Source of the DNA: JAICJR01 sp036494715 | GTDB taxonomy: Bacteria; Actinomycetota; Thermoleophilia; Solirubrobacterales; Thermoleophilaceae | DNA: 64,000 nt | Assembly: GCA_036494715.1 (NCBI GenBank) | Contig: DASXNY010000155.1 | Location: 11,466 to 75,465 of the forward strand | Reading direction: 5' to 3' | Shown: in pieces, positions 58,468-64,000 of the stretch | Layout: each line of letters begins with the position of its first letter | Numbering within the stretch: position 1 is the first letter of the stretch | Notes under the pieces: generated by a model | What the model saw: the letters and a program-made list of their open reading frames with translations, nothing else | What the model was told of the DNA's origin: nothing | The model's database searches: none | Program-made: the position numbers and the translations under genes

Positions 58468-58519
58468 GTCCACAGTCCACGGTCCACAGTCGACAGGACC
58501 GTGACTGTGGACTGTGGAC
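58468..58519. repeat. 7-bp repeats with inverted arm 3' of the marR gene (locus E)
   Basis: Four GTCCACA-type units (58468-58495) and, after a short spacer, two inverted copies TGTGGAC (58506-58519). GTCCACAGTC (58482-58491) pairs perfectly with GACTGTGGAC (58503-58512). The element begins 3 nt after the marR stop codon on the minus strand and may serve as a terminator. Confidence 0.85.
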
Positions 58520-58522
58520 TAG

Positions 58523-59005
58523 CTACTCAACCGGGCACGCCGGGGCGTCACCGTCGACGCCCGGAAGCCGGCCGAGCAGTTCGGCGAGCTCTGCGACCTC
58601 TTCCTCGCTGAAGTGGCGGAGGAAGATCATGCGGATGCCCTCGACGTGCGTGCGAGTCGCCTCGCGAAGCCGCTGGTAGCCGGTGTCGGTGAGCTGCGCA
58701 TATGAGACACGCGCATCTCTGGGACATGCGACACGCTCGACGAGTCCGATCCGGGTGAGCCCGTCGACGAGCCGGGTAACCCCCGACCTGGTGAGCATCG
58801 TGCGCTCTGCCAGCTCGGACATAGGGAGGTTGCGATCCGGCTCGTTGGCGAGGAAAAGCAGTGCCTCATAGTCCCGCGAGGTGAGGCTGTGGCGGGCGAT
58901 CAGGTCCGCATCAAGCTGGCGCGTGATCGCGGCGTGACTCAGCAAAAAGCCGCGCCAGGCGTCAAGTGAGACGCCCTCGAGTCCGCTCTTCAATCTGGTG
59001 GCCAC
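58523..59005 (-). CDS. MarR-family transcriptional regulator
   Basis: A 160-residue MarR-type winged HTH protein. SLTSRDYEALLFLANEPDRN leads into MSELAERTMLTRSGVTRLVD and the wing LVERVACPRDARVSYAQLTD. Such regulators repress genes for oxidative or aromatic stress; the adjacent YceI-FMN-reductase operon and shared AGTTG/CAACT palindromes suggest it controls that operon and itself. GTG start. Divergent from a TetR gene. Confidence 0.9.
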   Translation of the reverse strand: MATRLKSGLEGVSLDAWRGFLLSHAAITRQLDADLIARHSLTSRDYEALLFLANEPDRNLPMSELAERTMLTRSGVTRLVDGLTRIGLVERVACPRDARVSYAQLTDTGYQRLREATRTHVEGIRMIFLRHFSEEEVAELAELLGRLPGVDGDAPACPVE

Positions 59006-59017
59006 AATGAGAGTTTA

Positions 59018-59031
59018 GTTGATGAATCAAC
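59018..59031. promoter_or_regulatory. MarR-like operator upstream of marR
   Basis: GTTGAT-GA-ATCAAC, a perfect palindrome 13 nt from the marR start on the minus strand, sharing half-sites with the yceI operators; probably autoregulatory. Confidence 0.65.
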
Positions 59032-59044
59032 GGTTCGCCCAATC

Positions 59045-59073
59045 TTGATTTGAGACACCGGGGTCTCTATTAT
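59045..59073 (+). promoter_or_regulatory. Promoter of the TetR gene with operator in the spacer
   Basis: TTGATT (59045-59050), 17-nt spacer, TATTAT (59068-59073). The spacer holds the near-palindrome GAGACACCGGGGTCTC (59052-59067). A second GAGAC...GTCTC pair (59076-59091) overlaps the ATG. The predicted start site (about 59080-59082) falls at the ATG of 59082, giving a leaderless mRNA. Confidence 0.75.
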
Positions 59074-59081
59074 TCGAGACT

Positions 59082-59666
59082 ATGGCGTCTCAGATAGTCA
59101 GGCGCGCCGACGCCGCTCGCAACATTGATCGGATCCTCGAATCCGCCATCCACGTCTTCGCGCTCGATCCGGCTGCGGGCATGAACGAGGTCGCCGAGCA
59201 CGCGAACGTGGGGCGCGCGACGCTGTACCGGCACTTCCCCTGCCGCGACGACCTGCTCGCGGCGATCAAGGCACAGGCGCGCCAGGAGGCCGTGGCCGCA
59301 GTGGAGAGCTGCCCGATCGACGAGGGCTCCTCGCTCGAGTCGATCGAGCAAATCGTGAACGCCGTGATGGAGCTCGGCGACCGCTACCGCTTCATCACGC
59401 GCTGGCACGTGGACCCCGAGGAGGACCAGGAGCCGCGCGAGCGCATCGCCGCCGCGCTGCGCGCCGCCGTGGAACGCGGCCAGCGCCGCGGCGAGATCAC
59501 CCGCAGCATCCCCGCCGACTGGGCAGTGATCGTGATCCGCAGCCTGATGCTGGCGGCGATCGAGGAGCTGACCGCGGGCGACATGACCGACCGCGACGCC
59601 GAGCGACTCGTAAAGCGGATCGTCTCCCAGGGTTTCGCGCCCGCGCGCAGGGAGAAGGCGCGATGA
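59082..59666 (+). CDS. TetR-family transcriptional regulator (leaderless)
   Basis: A 194-residue TetR regulator: DRILESAIHVFALDPAAGMN and EVAEHANVGRATLYRHFPCRDDLLAAIK form the HTH; the ligand domain follows. It overlaps the downstream MFS gene by 4 nt, so the regulator and pump are one transcript, unlike the divergent pair at 34 kb. The ATG coincides with the predicted transcription start and has no Shine-Dalgarno. Autoregulation by the GAGAC/GTCTC palindromes is likely. Confidence 0.9.
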   Translation: MASQIVRRADAARNIDRILESAIHVFALDPAAGMNEVAEHANVGRATLYRHFPCRDDLLAAIKAQARQEAVAAVESCPIDEGSSLESIEQIVNAVMELGDRYRFITRWHVDPEEDQEPRERIAAALRAAVERGQRRGEITRSIPADWAVIVIRSLMLAAIEELTAGDMTDRDAERLVKRIVSQGFAPARREKAR

Positions 59667-61081
59667 GCCCCGAGCTCGCGCGCCGTCAGCACTACGGCCT
59701 GACCTTTACGGTGCTCGCGATTTCGGGCATCTCCTACGCGCTGCTGCAGTCACTCGTGGCGCCCGCGCTGCCCGCCATTCAGCGCGACCTCAACACCAGC
59801 ACCGAGGCCGTCACCTGGGTGTTTACCTCGTTCCTCCTCAGCGCGTCGATCGCCACCCCGATCGCCGGGCGCCTCGGCGACATGTTCGGCAAGGAGCGCA
59901 CGCTGCTGTTCGTGCTCCTCGTGCTCGCGGCCGGCACGCTCGTGTCCGCGCTCGCAAAGTCGGTGGACCTCCTGATCCTCGGGCGCGTGATCCAGGGCAC
60001 CGGCGGCGCGATCTTCCCGCTCGCCTTCGGGATCATCCGCGACGAGTTCCCGCCCGAGCGCGTGGCCAGCGGCATCGGCTTCATTTCCGCGCTGCTCGGC
60101 GTGGGCGGCGGCGCCGGCATCGTCCTTGCAGGCCCGATCCTCGACGGGCTCTCCTACCACTTCCTCTTCTGGCTGCCGTTGATACCGACCGTGATCGCCG
60201 CTGTGGCCACACACTTCTTCGTGCCCGAGTCGCCGTTGAAGCCCGGGGGCCGCGTGAACTGGCTTGGCGCCGGGCTGCTGTCCGCCTGGCTCGTGGCGCT
60301 GCTGCTCGCCGCCAGCGAGGGGCCCGAGTGGGGCTGGGGCTCACCTGGCGTGATCGCGCTGTTCGCGCTGGCCGGGATCCTGCTCGTGGCCTGGGTGATC
60401 GTCGAGTCGCGCGCGGCCGAGCCGCTCGTGGACATGACCATGATGCGCCTGCGCGGCGTCTGGACCACCAACCTCGCGGCCACGCTGCTCGGCTTCGGGA
60501 TGTATGGCTCGTTCATCCTCATCCCACAGTTCGTCGAGACGCCCGCGCGCGCGGGCTACGGCTTCCACGCCTCGGTCACGCAGGCCGGCCTGTTCCTCGT
60601 GCCCTCCACCCTGGGGATGCTCGCGGTAAGCCCGCTGGCGGGCCGGATCGCCCACACCGTGGGCTCGCGCGTGGCGCTCGCCTCCGGCGCGCTCCTGACG
60701 ATGGTCTGCTTCATCCTGCTCGCCGCGGCGCACAACCACAGCTGGGAGATCTACCTGGCGAGCCTCTTCCTCGGCGCCGGCATCGGGCTCGCGTTCGCGG
60801 CGCTGGCCAACCTGATCGTCGATGCCGTGCCCGCCAGCCAGACCGGCGTGGCCACCGGCATGAACACGATCATGCGCACGATCGGCGGCGCGATCGGCGG
60901 CCAGGTGGCGGCCAGCATCATCGCCGGCACGCTCGTGGCCACCACCGACCTGCCCGCGGAGAGCGGCTTCACCGTCGCGTTCGCGATCTCGGCCGGCGCA
61001 CTCTTCGTCAGCTTCCTCTCGGCCCTGGCCGTGCCGCGCATGGCGCGCGCGCCGGTCGTGCTCGCCACGGAGTCGGGCTAG
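59663..61081 (+). CDS. MFS efflux transporter (DHA2-like)
   Basis: A 472-residue transporter with many hydrophobic segments. The superfamily loop appears as GRLGDMFGKERTLLFVLLVL after the second helix, and LQSLVAPALPAIQRDLNTST is near TM1. Antiporter motif C is visible as GVGGGAGIVLAGPILDG. Located directly after the TetR regulator and before a universal stress protein, likely for export of a toxic organic compound. Proton-driven. Confidence 0.88.
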   Translation: MSPELARRQHYGLTFTVLAISGISYALLQSLVAPALPAIQRDLNTSTEAVTWVFTSFLLSASIATPIAGRLGDMFGKERTLLFVLLVLAAGTLVSALAKSVDLLILGRVIQGTGGAIFPLAFGIIRDEFPPERVASGIGFISALLGVGGGAGIVLAGPILDGLSYHFLFWLPLIPTVIAAVATHFFVPESPLKPGGRVNWLGAGLLSAWLVALLLAASEGPEWGWGSPGVIALFALAGILLVAWVIVESRAAEPLVDMTMMRLRGVWTTNLAATLLGFGMYGSFILIPQFVETPARAGYGFHASVTQAGLFLVPSTLGMLAVSPLAGRIAHTVGSRVALASGALLTMVCFILLAAAHNHSWEIYLASLFLGAGIGLAFAALANLIVDAVPASQTGVATGMNTIMRTIGGAIGGQVAASIIAGTLVATTDLPAESGFTVAFAISAGALFVSFLSALAVPRMARAPVVLATESG

Positions 61082-61083
61082 CC

Positions 61084-61557
61084 ATGTACCGCAACATCCT
61101 CGTAGCGATCGACGGCTCGAAGGAGTCGAAGCTCGCGCTCGCCGACGCGATCGACCTCGCCCTCGAGTCGAACGCCAAGCTCACCATCGCCCACGTGTGC
61201 ACCGCGCCGCCCAGCGTGATCCGCACGTCCGCGGCCGGCGCGCTCGCGGCCGCCGAGCTGCCCGCCTACCACGAGAAGGTGCTGCGCGAGGCCGTCGAAT
61301 CCGTGCCCAGGGAGCTGCCCGTCACCACGCTGCTGCTCGACGGCCGCGGGGCGCCCGCCCACGAGATCGTCAAGGCGGCACGCGAGTACGAGCACGACCT
61401 GATCGTGATCGGCTCCCGCGGCCGCAGCCGCGCGACAGCCGCCTTGCTGGGCAGCGTGTCGCACGAAGTACTGCACGAGAGCCCGGTGCCGGTGCTGGTG
61501 GTGCATGCGTCGGGGAGGTACAGAAGTTCAGAAGTGCAGAGGACAGAGACGGCTTAG
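61084..61557 (+). CDS. Universal stress protein (UspA family)
   Basis: A 157-residue UspA-type protein: MYRNILVAIDGSKESKLALA at the start, DLIVIGSRGRSRATAALLGSVSHEVLHESPVPVLVVHA with the ATP-binding GS-x2-R-x8-G-SVS loop near the end. Starts 2 nt after the MFS stop, so it is in the TetR-MFS transcript. The last 13 codons are made of 8-bp tandem repeats that extend past the stop codon, so the C-terminal tail is repeat-encoded and not conserved. Confidence 0.92.
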   Translation: MYRNILVAIDGSKESKLALADAIDLALESNAKLTIAHVCTAPPSVIRTSAAGALAAAELPAYHEKVLREAVESVPRELPVTTLLLDGRGAPAHEIVKAAREYEHDLIVIGSRGRSRATAALLGSVSHEVLHESPVPVLVVHASGRYRSSEVQRTETA

Positions 61558-61594
61558 TCCGGATCTGTACCTCTGTCCTCTGTACCTCTGTACT
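61519..61594 (+). repeat. 7-8 bp repeats with inverted arm across the uspA stop codon (locus F)
   Basis: Left arm: TACAGAAG, TTCAGAAG, TGCAGAGG and ACAGAGAC (61519-61550, inside uspA). Right arm: CTGTACCT, CTGTCCT, CTGTACCT, CTGTACT (61565-61594). TGCAGAGGACAGAG (61535-61548) pairs with 61571-61584, a 14-bp stem with one G.U, with the TAG (61555-61557) in the 22-nt loop. Acts perhaps as a terminator. Confidence 0.85.
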
Positions 61595-61638
61595 CCCCAC
61601 CGGCGCAGAACCTGTAATCAGCCATTACCTTTCTGCCG

Positions 61639-64000
61639 GTGGGACGGCGTCTCTGGCAGGGGGCGGTTGTCGCGGGCCTTGTGCTCGCCGTGTTGGCCGT
61701 GCCCGGGGAAGCCGCCGCTAAGCCGACCGGCTACCACGCGCTGATCCGCCGCACTGCGCACGGCATCCCACATATCACGGCGTCGAGCTTCGGCGGCCTT
61801 GGCTACGGCTACGGCTACGCGTTCGCGCAGGACAACCTCTGCGTGATGGCCGAGGACTACGTGACCGTCGAGGGCGAGCGCTCGAAGTACTTCGGGCCCG
61901 ACGGCAGCTACTACCAGGGCGGCAACGGGGTGACGGTGTCGAATCTCGACTCCGACTTCTTCTTCCAGCAGATCAAGGACTCCCGCGTGGTGGACGGTCT
62001 GCTGGCAAAGCCGGCGCCGCTCGGGCCCAAGCCCGAGGTGAAGCAGGCCGTGGCCGGCTACGTGGCGGGCTACAACAAGTACCTGGCGGACGTCGGCGGC
62101 AGCAAGGGCGTGCCGGATCCGAGCTGCCGGGGCAAGGCCTCGGTGCGGCCGATCACGCTGCAGGACGCGTACCTGCGCTTCTACCAGCTCGTCGAGCTGG
62201 CGAGCGGGGACGTGGTGATCCCAGGCATCGCCGAAGCGCAGCCGCCCGGCGCGTCGCTGCCGGTCGGTGGCGGCGGCCTTCCGTCGCTAAGCGTGCGGCA
62301 GACCGCGAGCGCGCTCACACAGAAGCTGCCGGTGATGGGCGGCATCGGGTCGAACGCCGTGGCGATTGGCAAGGGCGGCGCGCGCGACCACAAGCACGGC
62401 GTGCTGCTGGGCAACCCGCACTTCCCGTGGACCGGTCCCGAGCGCTTCTACCAGGCACAGATGACCATCCCCGGCAAGATCGATGTGGAGGGCGCGTCGC
62501 TGTTCGGGGTGCCGGTGATCCTGATCGGCAACAACAAATGGATCGCCTGGAGCCACACGGTGTCGACCGCCTTCCGCTTCACGCCGTTCCAGCTCACGCT
62601 CGTGCCCGGCTCGCCCACGACGTACCTCTACGACGGCCAGCCGCAGCAGATGACGAGCCGCGACGTGACCGTGCAGGTGCGCCAGCCCGACGGCTCGCTC
62701 GAGCCCGAGACGCGCACGCTCTACTCGAGCCGCTTCGGCCCGATCTTCAACTCGCTCGAGGGCGTGCCGCTGCCGTGGTCGCCGCTCACAGCCTTCGCCC
62801 TGGCGGACGCGAACGCCGACAACTTCCGCGTCTTCAACCACTTCCTCGACACGGACATGGCGCATTCGGCCAGCCAAGTGCTTGGGATCCTGAAGAAGTA
62901 CGAGGGCATCCCGTGGGTGAACACGATCGTGGCCGACCGCACCGGTCACGCGCTCTACGCCGACATCGGCGCGATCCCCAACGTGACGAACGACAAGGCG
63001 CAGCAGTGCGACACGGCGCTCGGCGCGGCCACATTCACCGCGCTCGGGCTGCCGATCCTCGATGGCTCGCGCTCGGCCTGCAACTGGGGCACGGACTCGG
63101 ACGCGATCGAGCCGGGGCTGTTCGGCCCGTCGCACCTCCCCCAGCTCTTCCGCGACGACTACGTGACGAACTCGAACGACAGCTACTGGCTGGCCAACCC
63201 GCACCAGCCGCTCGAGGGCTTCCCGCGCATCGTCGGTGACGAGCGCACCGCGCGCAGCCTGCGCACGCGCATCGGCCTGATCATGACCCAGGACCAGGTG
63301 GATCACGGCGGCTTCACGCGCCAGTCGATGCAGAAGATGGTGTTCAGCGACCGCCAGTACGCCGGCGAGCTCGCGCGCGACGCGCTCGTGTCGATGTGCC
63401 GCTCGATGCCTGGCGGCATGGCGCTCACCTCGTCCGGCCCGCCGGTGCAGGTGGGCAGCGCCTGCGACGTGCTCGCGAACTGGGACCTGCACGAGAACCT
63501 CGATTCCCGCGGCGCCGTCCTCTTCCGCCGCTTCTGGGATCACGCCTCGAGCGCCGAGCCGTCGCCCTGGTCGACGCCGTTCGACGCCTCGGATCCGGTG
63601 CATACGCCGAACACGCTCGACACGAACAACCCGCAGGTACGGCTCGCGCTCGGCGACGCGATCAACGACCTCGAGGGCGCGCACATCCCGCTCGACGCGG
63701 CGCCCGGCGACGTTCAGAAGGGGCCGGCCGAAGTGCCGATCCACGGCGGCCCGGGTGACCCCAACGGCGACTTCGACGCGATCTACACGACCTTCGACCC
63801 GGGCAAGGGCTTCGAGCCGGTGAGCGAGGGCTCGTCCTACGTGCAGGCTGTCACCTGGCACGACGGTCCCTGCCCCGATGCGCGCACGATCCTCACCTAC
63901 TCGCTCTCCACCAACCCGCGCTCGCCGTTCTTCTCGGACCAGACCAAGATGTTCAGCCGCAAGCAGTGGGTCACGCAGCGCTTCTGTGCGAGCGACGTGC
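61639..64000 (+). CDS. Secreted Ntn acylase, AHL/PvdQ-like (partial, C-terminus outside window)
   Basis: The frame is open for 787 codons from GTG 61639 to the window end. A signal peptide (LWQGAVVAGLVLAVLAVPGE, Ala-Ala-Ala) precedes the alpha chain (HGIPHITASSFGGLGYGYGY with FAQDNLCVMAEDYVTVEGER). The beta chain begins at Ser238 in GGIGSNAVAIGKGG, followed by LLGNPHFPWTGPERFYQAQM and IGNNKWIAWSHTVSTAFRF, the pattern of PvdQ, QuiP and aculeacin acylases. Likely substrates are acyl-homoserine lactones or other long-chain amides. GTG is the first start after an in-frame TAA; no strong ribosome site is seen. Confidence 0.88.
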   Translation, partial: MGRRLWQGAVVAGLVLAVLAVPGEAAAKPTGYHALIRRTAHGIPHITASSFGGLGYGYGYAFAQDNLCVMAEDYVTVEGERSKYFGPDGSYYQGGNGVTVSNLDSDFFFQQIKDSRVVDGLLAKPAPLGPKPEVKQAVAGYVAGYNKYLADVGGSKGVPDPSCRGKASVRPITLQDAYLRFYQLVELASGDVVIPGIAEAQPPGASLPVGGGGLPSLSVRQTASALTQKLPVMGGIGSNAVAIGKGGARDHKHGVLLGNPHFPWTGPERFYQAQMTIPGKIDVEGASLFGVPVILIGNNKWIAWSHTVSTAFRFTPFQLTLVPGSPTTYLYDGQPQQMTSRDVTVQVRQPDGSLEPETRTLYSSRFGPIFNSLEGVPLPWSPLTAFALADANADNFRVFNHFLDTDMAHSASQVLGILKKYEGIPWVNTIVADRTGHALYADIGAIPNVTNDKAQQCDTALGAATFTALGLPILDGSRSACNWGTDSDAIEPGLFGPSHLPQLFRDDYVTNSNDSYWLANPHQPLEGFPRIVGDERTARSLRTRIGLIMTQDQVDHGGFTRQSMQKMVFSDRQYAGELARDALVSMCRSMPGGMALTSSGPPVQVGSACDVLANWDLHENLDSRGAVLFRRFWDHASSAEPSPWSTPFDASDPVHTPNTLDTNNPQVRLALGDAINDLEGAHIPLDAAPGDVQKGPAEVPIHGGPGDPNGDFDAIYTTFDPGKGFEPVSEGSSYVQAVTWHDGPCPDARTILTYSLSTNPRSPFFSDQTKMFSRKQWVTQRFCASDV

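Overview
The window is GC-rich, densely coded bacterial chromosome from an actinobacterium. GTG starts are frequent, many start and stop codons overlap, a DivIVA-domain protein is present, and several secreted proteins carry SipW-type signal peptides or end in Arg/Lys-rich domains. The gene set fits Thermoleophilia (Solirubrobacterales-like) best, but that placement is inference; no rRNA or tRNA was seen to confirm it. There is no prophage, transposase, CRISPR array or integron, so this looks like ordinary chromosome.

Layout. 1-5.6 kb: end of a secreted protein, the three-gene proton-translocating transhydrogenase (pntAA-pntAB-pntB), a DUF4395 membrane protein and a PhoD-type phosphatase. 5.7-12.4 kb: a secreted penicillin-acylase-family Ntn hydrolase, a DUF892 protein flanked by 7-bp repeats, and a lipid operon (DGAT-like acyltransferase, then an SRPBCC domain joined in frame to an acyl-CoA synthetase). 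12.4-19.2 kb: a two-component system whose start codon lies in a perfect hairpin, an HD-GYP protein, a ThDP enzyme, a DivIVA-like protein and an aldehyde dehydrogenase. 19.3-33.6 kb: mixed housekeeping and stress genes (secreted hydrolase, ArfB, LOG, PfkB kinase, rhodanese, peroxiredoxin-like, channel-like protein, DipZ, PLD-like protein, GAF-GGDEF-HD-GYP protein, cold-shock protein). 33.7-36.0 kb: a TetR regulator and a DHA2 efflux pump.

36.0-40.8 kb is the most distinctive region: six genes on the + strand encoding two paralogous TasA/camelysin-like subunits, two further TasA-fold-like proteins, an Ig-like repeat protein and a SipW-type signal peptidase (Ser47/His88). This looks like a dedicated system for an extracellular protein fibre or sheath, with a strong hairpin after the first subunit gene that could set subunit stoichiometry.

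40.8-46.7 kb is a minus-strand run (FAD amine oxidase-like, DAHP synthase, enoyl-CoA hydratase, small unknowns, and a DUF1611/enolase-superfamily pair resembling DgcN/DgcA of D-glutamate catabolism). 46.8-58.4 kb: galactokinase, small hydrolases, isoaspartyl peptidase, sedolisin, a COG4315-like secreted protein, a MerR-like regulator, a methyltransferase, thioesterase, VOC protein, FMN reductase and YceI. 58.5-64 kb: a MarR regulator, a TetR-MFS-UspA run and the first part of a second Ntn acylase close to AHL/PvdQ-type acylases.

Two structural themes recur. Short tandem repeats with a period of 7 (sometimes 8) bp sit at or just beyond stop codons, several with an inverted second arm. Seven of thirteen convergent gene pairs share one CTAG or TTAG tetranucleotide as both stop codons. 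Promoters with the repressor palindrome inside the -35/-10 spacer are visible for the DHA2 pump and for the second TetR gene.
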